Assembly (NCBI GenBank): GCA_032718475.1
Contig: JAUCBJ010007139.1
Coordinates: 1-58,878, forward strand
Length of the DNA stretch: 58,878 bases
Origin: Nemertoderma westbladi
Taxonomy: Eukaryota; Xenacoelomorpha; Nemertodermatida; Nemertodermatidae
Direction of reading: 5' to 3'
Shown here: positions 1-9,490 of the stretch, piece after piece
Numbering within the stretch: position 1 is the stretch's first letter
Layout: each line of letters opens with the position of its first letter
The notes under the pieces: model-generated
Database searches by the model: none
What the model saw: the letters and a program-made list of their open reading frames with translations, nothing else
Told to the model about the DNA's origin: nothing
Position numbers and translations under genes: made by a program

Positions 1-1270
1 TTAAATTTAAATACGCAGAGTAATCTAAATAATAATTTTAATTCAAAAAGAGCAAAATAGTCCCGATTCTAATCCAAATATACAAAATAATTTAAATTAT
101 AATCCGAATTCAGTACAGAATAACTCCAATAATTTAAATAATTTAGAAAATAATGTTGATAATGATGCTATTAATATGAACGCAGCAGACGTGGGTGGTC
201 CGACCAGCTAGGGCCTGCAAGGCCACGTAGTTAATACGCAGGGAGTAGCGGGGGTGAGTCAACCCGACGGGAGTCTGCAAGACCACGCAGTGGTAGAGGG
301 AGAGGGGGGGTGAATAGACCCAGCCGCAGTAGAGATAGTGCGTCGACTAGAGAGGGGCGTAGAAGTGAAGTAAGAGATAGTCAAGTAATAGGTGGAGAGC
401 GGGGGGGGGGGGGGGGCTACATGCGCCCCACGACCAGAGATTAGTGGTGAGAGGGGGGGGGCAGAGAGTTTCCCACAGGCGTCGGCGGATAATGCGCGGG
501 GCGAGTTAGACGAACCGCAGCACCCGGCGATGGAGAATAGTAGGGGGATTATGAATATCCCCAGCGGCGTCCAACCGGCTAGAAAGAGAGGGGTTGGCGT
601 CGTAAGCGGGCGAGCGTCCAGCCCAGTCAGAAGAGGGAAGAAGAACAGTGGAGTTTAACCGGGAGGTCGATGAGAGATCTCACGAGCGGGGACGCTACAC
701 TGAAGAGAGAAGAAGAGAAGAGAGTAGAAGAAGCTTTGCTATGAGCGACTGGAGAGCGAGGACGGATAGCGAGCCGTCGGTGGTAGAGATGGAGTTGGAG
801 AGTCAGTGGGGTCGAACTCCGGGAGATTGCCGTCGCCCCGGAGGGACGCAGCCTGGCTAGATATATTATACGCCAAGAGAGGGGTACAGGACGTACCGAT
901 ACGAGGACGAGAACAGGAGAGGGGATCGAAGAGAAACTTCCTGACGGGATATAGCTGCCGATCGAGGGTACGGTAGTCGCGGGGAGGACTTCTTGGATTA
1001 TTTGAGAAGGTTAAACTTCGGTCCGGAGGGACACATACAGACTGCAGAACATACTGTAGGCCTTACTGCATATACTATAGGCCATGCTGGGAGAGATAGT
1101 GTAGGCGATAGGGTAGCGCGAACAACGGGATTAAACCCAGAAGTTGCAGAGTATATAGCGGTAGGTAGGCCAGAAGTGGATAGGCCTACACCGGTACCAG
1201 CACAGCAGTATGACTATAATATGCAGGGACATAACATATATCCAGGGGAGGGGAGAGTTATTGCGGATAG
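1..1270 (+). pseudogene. Degraded N-terminal Gag region, copy A
   Basis: The region translates in shifting frames into pieces matching copies B and D. There is an Asn-rich stretch (about 1-180), a Gly/Arg-rich linker with a 16-G run at 401-416, the segment carrying REVDERSHERG and WGRTPGDCRRPG (about 648-860), and the segment MDYLRRLNFGPEGH (from 993). The frame is broken several times, so no single protein is made. Function is unknown. The basic, low-complexity composition suits an RNA-binding or assembly arm of Gag. The N-terminal coiled coil seen in B and D would lie upstream, outside the window. Confidence 0.6.
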
Positions 1271-2875
1271 TTGTATGGGCCCAATATACTAACATCAACC
1301 CCAGTACCAAACATACCACCGGTGGGGGGGGGGGGGGCAGGGCGACATTTCCCCATTTCAATATCAACAATACACTCAAACAGAAATAAGAACATCGAAC
1401 CCCCTGGACGAGAACAGAACATGGAAATATGGAGGCGGCCGTTACCCCCAATGGTATATCCGACGCAACGAAAGACAGCAGGCTGGGTGGGCGGACCGCA
1501 CCCGATGGGAGAATCTGTACAGCATCCTTCGAACCCATTGGAAGTACAGGCAATGGGAATGGCTACGCTAATCGATGCGCTCAAAACCAGAATCGAGCTA
1601 CCACCCGTAGAGCCATTTATATTCGACGGAAGTAGGCCGGAAGAATACCTGCAATTCCGGTGCATGTACCGCAACGAGATATTAACCAAGAACCTGACGC
1701 AGGCGGAGTGCCTAAAATATCTACAGGTATATACAGGAAGCCCAGCGAACGACATCGTGAGGCAGTATCAGGGCATCGAGGGTGGCTTCATGACAGCATG
1801 GCGGGCCCTAGACAGGGAATACGGACACCCTGCCAAGATCATCCGGCAGACCTTAAGGGGTATAACATCGGGTGGCCTACAAGACAACCCTATTAGCATA
1901 AAGACCTTCTCGAACAAGGTTGAGAAGGCATTGATAGTGCGAATGATGCCATACGAACTCAACGCATCTAATAATATCACCATGATAGCGCAGGCACTGC
2001 TGATCTGGCTGCGCAATAAATGGAGAAAGATCGCCTTCTCCACCCGGGAGAAGAAGGGTGCGGAACCGGGCCTAGAGGAAATGTCGAATTTCCTCAACTA
2101 CGAGGCAGAGTTGATCACGGACCCAGTCTATAGCGAGGATAGTCTGGGGAGGGCGCCAAAGACCGAATATAATAGGCCGAAACCAGAACACAACACAGCA
2201 AATGCATTACCAAAACTTAGACAATCACTGCCATACGCGCCGACGCCGCAGGGGACTGCTAGTCCACATGTAGCCGGGGGTAGGGCCACACCATGGAGTG
2301 GACAGGGGCAAAATAACAACACAAACAAATATAACCCCAACACGCCCAGTAGGCCAAACCCAAACAATAAGAACAGTAGGGAACTAGGTATGAACATGAG
2401 TGCGATACGAAGCGCACTGTATAGGGACGGCTATAATCCAAACAACAAATGCCAATTGCATTCAAACGCACTTCATCAGACCATGAACTGCAGGTATTGG
2501 CCAGCGTTGCCCAAACAAGATCAAGTAGAATACGCAAGGAAGAGTGGAATCTGTCATCGATGTGTGGCGGGCGGACACAAAGCTGATCAATGCAAAGAAA
2601 CACCAATTAAGTTCGGTCAAGGCAAAGGGCAGACAATGGCGACAAGCACCGTAGGGGCGAAGAAAAGGGGAACGGTACTACTTGGGGTAGTGCCAGTGAG
2701 GGTGATAGGAGAAGGCAGTCGATCAGTAACCACGTTGATGCTGGTCGACAGTGGAGCAGCCTTCTCATTGGTGGAGAATTGGGTGGCCGAAGAGATAGGA
2801 CTAAAGACGAGGCCAAGTAGGATGGCGGTAACAACCATCTCCAGCAAAGATGAGGTCCTGGAGATGAGGACGTGA
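1271..2875 (+). CDS. Gag (DUF1759-like) with zinc knuckle and aspartic protease, copy A
   Basis: This is a 534-codon open frame. Residues about 95-290 resemble the DUF1759 capsid-like region of BEL/Pao Gag (motifs PPVEPFIFDGSRPEEY, LTQAECLKYLQVYT, RALDREYGHPAK). An Asn/Pro-rich linker follows, then a Cys/His cluster (CQLHSNALHQTMNC) and a CCHC knuckle CHRCVAGGHKADQC at 2552-2593. The retropepsin-like motif LVDSGAAFSLV follows, with the catalytic Asp codon at 2747-2749. The frame ends at TGA 2873-2875, where copy B reads through with Gly, and the next 45 codons continue in frame, so the stop is premature. The Met at 1271 is probably not the original start, because the Gag leader lies upstream. 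Role by family: capsid, genome packaging and polyprotein cleavage. Confidence 0.8.
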   Translation: MYGPNILTSTPVPNIPPVGGGGAGRHFPISISTIHSNRNKNIEPPGREQNMEIWRRPLPPMVYPTQRKTAGWVGGPHPMGESVQHPSNPLEVQAMGMATLIDALKTRIELPPVEPFIFDGSRPEEYLQFRCMYRNEILTKNLTQAECLKYLQVYTGSPANDIVRQYQGIEGGFMTAWRALDREYGHPAKIIRQTLRGITSGGLQDNPISIKTFSNKVEKALIVRMMPYELNASNNITMIAQALLIWLRNKWRKIAFSTREKKGAEPGLEEMSNFLNYEAELITDPVYSEDSLGRAPKTEYNRPKPEHNTANALPKLRQSLPYAPTPQGTASPHVAGGRATPWSGQGQNNNTNKYNPNTPSRPNPNNKNSRELGMNMSAIRSALYRDGYNPNNKCQLHSNALHQTMNCRYWPALPKQDQVEYARKSGICHRCVAGGHKADQCKETPIKFGQGKGQTMATSTVGAKKRGTVLLGVVPVRVIGEGSRSVTTLMLVDSGAAFSLVENWVAEEIGLKTRPSRMAVTTISSKDEVLEMRT

Positions 2876-3988
2876 CAGTGCGAGATAGCAGCGATAGCAC
2901 TGGGATGCGATTATGGGGTGACCATCGACCCCATCCAGGTAATAGAATCGATCATCATCAACGCCAGGCGACCAACCAACATCGAGGTCGAACAATACAG
3001 ATTCCTGGACAACATCGATTTCTTGATACCGGAGGTGGACGTCAGGAAGGAATCCATTATAGTGGGAATGGACTGCCCGATGGCCCACGAGAGAATGCAA
3101 ATGGTCTTCGGCGAAGACAGGCAGCGTGATCCGATGGCAATCCTCACGCCATTCGGATGGACGCTGACCGGCCCAATTAAAACCAATATTCCATTCAGTA
3201 TCTCCGAGACTTCAGGGTGCATGCTGCCAGGCACTGTTGAGGGGGTAGAAGAGAAACCAGAGATGGGCGATGGGGAGGTCCCACGTAAGAAGCGGCCCAA
3301 GGAAGGATACCAGGAGTCGGGTATGGATCTGGAAGCACGCATAGTGGGGCGTGGTGAAAGGATAGAGGATAGTTCCAGTGAAATACCGCCGGTAGATGAG
3401 CTAGAAGTGGAAGCAACACCAAGAGAGTGGGCAGTGGAGAATGGCTTGGATGCAGAAGATCCAGAGGCGATGGGATGGAACAAGGATGTTCCTGGCAACT
3501 ATCGGTATGAGGGTGGAGAAGAGTGGACGGCGAAATGTCCGGAGGAGTGCCCGGAGGAGTGTCCAGAGGAGTATCCGGAGGAGACGCCGGTCCGGTTGAG
3601 AGGCATACCGAAAAGGGGGAGGTCGAGTAAGAAGACAAGGTGGAAAGGGAGAGGATGTGAGAAGATTAGACCAGGGGCAGAGAAGCCCATGATTAGACGT
3701 GACAAAGGAGCCAGGAAAGTAGAAGGAGGCGTGTTGAACACGCACACGGGGCTGGCAGAGTGCGGGGGGGCATTAAATGGCAGGACATCATGTGTACCTA
3801 AGGATGACTGGGGATTATCGAGGGCTTTAATGCCAGCGCACATATTAAGGGGGAGGCCAGCAGAGGTAGCATGTAAGAGTAAGGATGACATCAGGGGCGG
3901 CATTATACCGCCAAACGACAAGTTGAAGGGTGGCGCTTTGCCACCAGGGGATGACCACGAGGAGATCAGTAATACAGTAATACAGTAA
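2876..3988 (+). pseudogene. Post-protease segment fused to acidic module and pol C-terminal tail, copy A
   Basis: It continues Gag-protease in frame after the stop. Up to about 3230 it matches the protease-RT linker of copy B (IVGMDCP, AILTPFGWTL, SETSGCM). The next ~500 bp do not resemble RT. They encode an acidic, Pro/Glu-rich block with EGYQESG, EWAVENGL and a fourfold CPEE-type tetrapeptide repeat at 3538-3580. The end (DDWGLSRALMPAHILRGRP, then GGIIPPNDKLKGGALPPGDD) looks like the basic tail that follows integrase in BEL/Pao pol. RT, RNase H and integrase are therefore absent. Copy C has the same arrangement, so this is a family-level structure and not a private deletion. Confidence 0.7.
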
Positions 3989-5197
3989 TAATATCAGTAA
4001 TAAAATAATAGATAGAAAGTTAGAAAGTTAGAAAGAGAAAGGAAAGTAATAGTACATAGTACATAGTATGTAGTAGTAAGTAAGTAGGCAGATAGAAGTT
4101 AGTAAGAGTTAGTAAGAGTTAGAAGTTAGTAAGAGTTAGTAGTAAGAGGGTACGTAGTACTGTTAGTGGAATTAGTTAGAGAGTAAGAGGGTACGTAGTA
4201 CCATTACTGGAGTTAGTTAGAGAGTAAGAGGGTATGTAGTACCATTAGTGGAGTTAGTTAGAGAGTAAGAGGGTACGTAGTACCATTAGCGGAGTTAGTT
4301 AAAGAGTAAGAGGGTACGTAGTACCGTTAGTGGAGTTAGTTAGAGAGTAAGAGGGTACGTAGTACCGTTAGCGGAGTTAGTTAGAGAGTAAGAGGGTACG
4401 TAGTACCGTTAGTGGAGTTACTTAGAGAGTAAGAGGGTACGTAGTACCGTTAGCGGAGTTAGTTAGAGATTAAGATGGTACGTAGTACTGTTAGTGGAGT
4501 TAGTTAGGGAGTGAGAGGATACGTAGTACCGTTAGTAGAGTTGTAAGAGGGTACATAGTACCGTTAGTTAGTAAGAGTTAGAGAGTTAGTAAGAGTTAGT
4601 AAGAGTTAGTAGGAGTTAGAGAGTTAGGGAATTAGTAGAATTAGAGAGTTAGTAGGGTTAGTGGTAAGAAGTGAGAGGGGGGCACATGGGTACAGCAGAA
4701 CAGACCATGTAGGCCGCATGAGACATACTACTGTACTGCAAAGCCCGTAGAGTAGGTCAGAATGTTTGATACAGGGCCAGGAGGTTACCTGGTGCAGACT
4801 AGCACAGTAAGGAATAGCTAGTCTACCCTGTATGCAAACCATAGACCCCTATAACAAATAGACAAATTAAACCCCTTAAACCCCTTAAACAAATAATCCA
4901 TTATAAGTATTGATAGCACAGTAATAGAATTAAAATTAATATCAAAATTAAAATTCAACAAATTATAGCAACAGTAGGCAGAAAATTCTAGAACATAATA
5001 AAAGTAGCTGACAGATTTAGGGAATTTAGGGAAATTTAGCACTTTAGGGGGTAAATAGGCAAATACAGCAAGAAAACCCACCGTTCTGAGAGAGATAGGC
5101 CATTATCGGACCACACAGACCATCCTAACTACATCACTCACCTATATTGAGCCTTGGCAAGGCACCACCTTGAGGTGAGCGATCGGGAGCGCTCGAA
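3989..5197 (+). other. Non-coding spacer between pol tail and 3' ORF, copy A
   Basis: No coding frame is seen over 1.2 kb. The first half is GTTAG-rich and holds the 41-bp minisatellite. The second half (about 4660-5190) is matched by the reverse complement of 11040-11490 in copy B, so the spacer belongs to the element. A downstream ORF this far from pol would need a spliced or internally initiated mRNA; no signal for either could be fixed by eye. Confidence 0.6.
4137..4565 (+). repeat. 41-bp minisatellite in the retrotransposon spacer
   Basis: About nine to ten head-to-tail copies of a unit containing AGAGGGTACGTAGTACC then GTTAGTGGAGTTAGTTAGAG. Units differ by single bases. The GGTACGTAGTACC core is an internal palindrome, so each unit can form a small hairpin. 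Copy B keeps only a short AT-rich remnant at the equivalent place. Confidence 0.85.
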
Positions 5198-7486
5198 ATG
5201 GCGGAGAAACTTGTCAGAAAGAGAAAGGCGGAAATGGGTGGAGAGGAGATACTAGTAGATTTCACCGAGAGGCATCCGGAGGAGAAGATGAGGGGATACT
5301 ACGATCGGTTAGAGAAGGGTCACAAGGTGCGAGCGCTGCAGGACCATTTCAGGGAGGTGCACGAGAGGCAGCTGGTCGGGACCTACGGGACGCCATCGCT
5401 AGACAACGCGATCCTCGAGCATTTCCACTATGTGGTGAAGGGAGACGAGGCGAGGTTCGGGATACCGAAGTATCCGAGGGAACCATAGAGAAAGGACTGG
5501 AAGAGGTTCATAGAGTCCGTCAGCAGGGGAGGATACATGGTCCTGGACGACGAAGGGACTCTGGAAGACGACGAGGGTTCGAGGAGAGGGTCGGCGGCAT
5601 CGGCCAGAACCATACTTCTGCATTTGGCTGCGCCAAATGGGGACATATTCCTGTTTGATCTGGGAACGTATGGGAAGAAGAGCGGGCCGAAGCTAAACCG
5701 GTTGCCAAGGGAAGTGCAGAACGTAGTAAGGGAAAAGATGAAGGTAGGATCGGCGATCCGCGATGATGCAGGGAGGATCATCGGTCCGGAGACCCCCAAC
5801 CTCCTGGACATGCAAATGGTTTACATGGCTATGACAGGGCCAGCCGGGTTGGGACTAGTAGAGAACATAGGACATTGCGGAGCAGTGGTGATGGGCCATC
5901 TAATGGGGCTCGTCTGCCACAAGCTGATGGACTGGGGTAAATTCAGGGAGGAGTACGGAGCGGAGTTGGCGAACTCGCTGAAGTGGGGAGCGAGGCCGGG
6001 GAAACAGGACGTGTATCAATTCCGGAGAGGAGCGATAAAGATATATCAGAAGCGATATATCCTGCAGGAGGATTGGATAATGATAGGTTTACTAAACCTA
6101 TTCATGGCCGTGGTTATTGGAAGAGAGCCAACGGCGTTTCTGCTATCGGGATCACCCCTGAACTACAGAAGAGCCTTCAAAGTGGCCTTCGAGGGTCTGG
6201 CAGACCACCCGGGGCTGAAGGGTGAGTCAGTATACTACAACAGCCGATATCTAGTAGACAGGGAGGTGGATACACCATATCAGAGGTGGGAGAAGCTGGA
6301 GGCGGATAGACTAGAAGAGAAGCGATTGGAAGAAATCGCCAGATGAGAAATGAGGGAGGCAGACGAAAGAGAGGCGGAAGCTAGAGGAGAGGGCTACGGG
6401 TTTGAGGCCCAGGCCTTGGACGATTGGCAGTGGGCATCAGGGAGCTCTGGCGAGTCTCTGGGGCGGGAGTTGGGATGGACGGAAGAATTGCCGAAACAGT
6501 TGACATCTGGATTACAGGCGACGCTCATGCCAACAGGCGCCGAGGGCGATTTCGCAAAGAAAAGGCCAAGGGAACTAGAAGGATGGAAAGTTACGGGCGA
6601 GAGCCAAGGTGGGAAGGAACACAGTGGGTCTACCAGGATACCGGGTTTGGATCCACTCCCAGCGGAGGACGAGGATGATGACGAGTTTGGGGAGATGCCG
6701 CCCATCGAGAGAATCGGCCACTCAGACACGGACTGGGTTGGTGGGAGAGTGGTGATGGCCAGCGGGGCGAGGGCCTTCTGGGATAAACCCGGCAAGTGGG
6801 CCTGGGTGCATGAGGAGCCAGCGATGGATTTCGCGGGGAGCACCATCAGGTTGGGCGAGCAACCGGGAACGGCACCACAGCTAGTGTTCGTAGAGACAAT
6901 GCCGAGGCGAGACGAGGACATAGATATGGACAGAGATGTTAACGTCCAGAAGTTGCGACTGGAAGGACGACGAGGAGAAGTTTAGGATCTTCGAGGAGTG
7001 GGCCGATGACCCGTCATAATGCGGCAGTGAATGAAGGCCCTGGAATTCCGGTGGGGTTTCTTCAATATTAACCAGGAGGCCCACCTGGAAATCATTAAAT
7101 GGAGACTTCTGTTTACTTATCAAGAAGTAGCAACGGCGGCATCGTATGCTGGAGTGATGAATACACAGAGGTATTTAGATAGATGGGCGCCAGAGAACCG
7201 GGGAGAGTTCAGAGATTTCCTGGCGGAGGATGTGATCTTGTGGGATGCTACTAGGGGAAAGCAGCAGGGGCATTCGGAGGGGCCACCTGCGAAGAGATAC
7301 CGGGAGCTAATAACACCAGCGCCCAAGGAATCAACCACGGGAATCAGTAGGGAGGTAACGGCAAGGATGAGGAACCTTAAGGAGGACAAGAGCAAGGAAG
7401 CGGCGACAACCAGGAAGCGACCGAAACAGGACGACAACAGAGGGAAGGAACTGAGATGGTTCCCAAAGACGGGAGGAGCGAAGTAG
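5198..7486 (+). pseudogene. Large 3' ORF (env position) of unknown function, copy A
   Basis: A frame of about 760 codons starts at ATG 5198. It is broken by in-frame stops at 5486-5488 (TAG) and 6344-6346 (TGA), neither present in copy B, and by a probable frameshift near 6960-7030. Residues 1-330 look folded, with hydrophobic helices (MQMVYMAMTGPAGLGLV, IMIGLLNLFMAVVIGREP). Residues about 330-600 are acidic and low complexity (DEDDDEFGEMPPIERIG). The C-terminus is basic with RKRPK. No signal peptide, furin-type site or envelope-like layout is visible. It sits between pol and the 3' LTR, where other elements carry env or accessory genes. I do not recognise the family. A nucleocapsid-like or capsid-related origin is possible but unsupported. 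Confidence 0.65.
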
Positions 7487-8235
7487 GACTCAGAGGGGGA
7501 GATGTGGGGATGCCTGGAAGGCACCACATGCGAAGTAATACGAACTTCTATGTGCAAACTTAATAAAAGTGCAATTAGTAAGTACGTATGTAATAATCAA
7601 TAGAGTATAATCATATAATCAATATACAATCAATATAATCAAAGTAAGTACTATAGTCATGTAACCTTTTCCCAATTAGCTACTGGGACTGGGGACCAAC
7701 TGACTATGACAGGACGGGACACTGGATGACTCACACTTCTTGAGTGCGACGGCACGAGAGGGGAAGGTGAGGCTCGTCAGGAGTGAGTGGAGCGAAACGA
7801 GTAGGGGTTGAGTACAGGAATGCAGTGGAGATAGTGAGAGGTGGTGTTGACGCGTGTGGAGAGAATATGGGTGCAATTCAAATGTGGGGGGCGAGGAGTA
7901 AGAGGCAGAGTGAGGGACAAAGTGGTCCAAAAGTAGAGTGGAGTTAGAGTGGAACTAGAGAAGTTAGAGTCAGTTTAGAGTAGAGTGGAGATATAAAATT
8001 GTATGAGAAGAGTCCACAATTGTCTCGAACCGAGATGCCAGATGTCTTGGTGCAACATAGGTTGCGGTTGCACCAAGAGGGGGTAGTAACATCATCCCTA
8101 GAGGGAGCGGCCTGGAAAGCCGACCCCAAAAAAAGAACTCCACCCCACACCCGATAGTAGATCGGGTTCCAGCGGAATTGAAGCGCACTTATGGGTGATG
8201 CTATCTTCTCACTGGGAAGATAGCATGGGGGGGAG
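7487..8235 (+). other. 3' untranslated region of copy A
   Basis: About 750 bp lie between the end of the 3' ORF and the LTR with no convincing coding frame. The region ends with a perfect 11-bp hairpin and a purine run directly before the LTR. Confidence 0.6.
8198..8235 (+). promoter_or_regulatory. Hairpin plus polypurine tract before 3' LTR
   Basis: The arms ATGCTATCTTC (8198-8208) and GAAGATAGCAT (8216-8226) are perfectly complementary with a 7-nt loop. The run GGGGGGGAG (8227-8235) follows, then the LTR starts with TGTAA at 8236. A purine run at this place is the expected primer site for plus-strand DNA synthesis. The hairpin touching it is unusual. Confidence 0.65.
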
Positions 8236-8852
8236 TGTAATCGGATTCAGTTCCGCTGCATTACCCTCAAAAATGGGAAGTGGCGCATTTTCAGTAATAT
8301 GTTGGAGGTACGAGATTGGCAATAACCAATCTCGTATCACAATCCAACACTGGGGACAACAAAACCCCAAAGCCACACAAAGGGAGGTCAGAGGTCAAAC
8401 CACCTCGGGAGGGAAAATAACCAACAGGGGCCAATGGGGGGGGGGGGGGAGGGGAAGCACTCCCAGAGAGGTGAGAGGCGTGAAGTAGATTATCAGCCAA
8501 TAGTGGCGGGGGAGAGCATCCACTGGATGAAAGACCACAGCAGCATAGGAGTGATTGCATATATTGTCAATACATATTACCATACCGGTTCAGTTACTCA
8601 GTCATCAGCTTAAGTGCAGACCGGTGACATTTTTCTCACCATCACCAAACGTCATCAACATTCAGACACATTGTTATATCAGTATACCGGTTATTCAGTC
8701 ATTGTGCTATTACATATATTATTATACAACACCAGGAGATAACATCGAACTCCCATATTTTCCGCAACAGCCTTGGCCAAACTGCCAGCACCCCTAAAGA
8801 CAACGGTGACGCGTAGTCAATCTATCCGGTCGGGATCCTTGATCCTGTCACA
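8236..8852 (+). repeat. 3' LTR of copy A (617 bp)
   Basis: It starts TGTAATCGGATTCAGTTCC and ends GATCCTGTCACA, giving TGT...ACA ends. The start matches the edges of copy B (21027, minus) and copy D (52640), and the end matches copy B at 18791. It contains a long hairpin (8301-8348) and a 14-G run (8436-8449). The next base begins LINE sequence, which supports the boundary. Confidence 0.8.
8301..8348. promoter_or_regulatory. Conserved LTR hairpin, copy A
   Basis: Outer arms are GTTGGA (8301-8306) and TCCAAC (8343-8348). Inner arms are TACGAGATTGG (8309-8319) and CCAATCTCGTA (8326-8336), with a CAATAA loop. The same place in copy D has different inner arms that still pair perfectly, which points to a selected RNA or DNA structure. 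Confidence 0.7.
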
Positions 8853-9490
8853 AAAGTGGAGAGGGCTGCTAAGGAGGTTGGATTGCATATAAATGCTACC
8901 AAGACCGAATTCATGACCTTTAATGTTGATGGAAACTTGACAATCATTGATAATAATCAACTAAGGAAGGTTAATGACTTCCAGTACCTTAGATCATGGA
9001 TAGAGAGTAGCAAAAAGGACATAGAAGTTAGGAAAGCAAAGGCTTGGGCAGCTCTATCAAAAATGGATACCATCTGGAAATCAGATCTCTCCAGGCACCT
9101 GAAGACTAAGTTCTTTCGAGCCATGATGGAAAGTGTATTTTTATACGGGGGTGAGACCTGGACACTGACTAAATCACTTGAACAACGAATTGATGGTTGC
9201 TACACAAGACTACTAAGGGCAGCCCTAAACATCAGCTGGAGACAACACATGACAAACGCCGAGCTTTATGGTACAATACCACCTGTATCAACCACCCTCC
9301 GTGAATGCAGATTAAGATTCAGTGGGCACTGCTGGCGAAGTAAAGACGAGGTCATACCAGATCTACTTCTCTGGCAACCAACTCATGGAAAGCGTACTGA
9401 ATGGACTGGCCATAACATATATAGATCAACTTGAATGGGATACTGAACTTGGGAGAAACGAAATTGCGACAACTATGGAGAATCGGGAAG
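8853..9490 (+). pseudogene. LINE reverse transcriptase C-terminal fragment
   Basis: The frame from 8856 encodes the region after the RT catalytic box: AAKEVGLHINATKTEFM, FQYLRSWIESSKKDI, KAWAALSKMDTIWKS, a GGETWTLT motif and the CRLRFSGHC motif near the end. These are standard thumb and C-terminal signatures of RTE-like LINEs. A frameshift near 9390 leads into YIDQLEWDTELGRNEI. The fragment is cut on the left by the copy A LTR and on the right by copy B. It is not the same family as the LINE at 53648-55309. Confidence 0.75.

Larger units (their letters stand above)
1..8852 (+). mobile_element. BEL/Pao-like LTR retrotransposon, copy A (5' end outside window)
   Basis: The order seen is degraded N-terminal Gag, DUF1759-like Gag, CCHC knuckle, aspartic protease, pol C-terminal tail, non-coding spacer, long 3' ORF, polypurine tract and 3' LTR. 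Copy B on the other strand has the same order plus RT, RNase H and integrase, and its RNase H and A17-like segments are of BEL/Pao type. In copy A the RT to integrase part is missing and replaced by an acidic block. Several in-frame stops (2873, 5486, 6344) show it is dead as a protein source, although its gag, 3' ORF and LTR are well kept. The right flank is a LINE fragment starting at the LTR edge, which suggests insertion into that LINE. Confidence 0.85.

Noticed and set aside
5198-7486. Reading the 3' ORF as an envelope gene
   Set aside because: No signal peptide, cleavage site, fusion peptide or C-terminal membrane anchor is visible.
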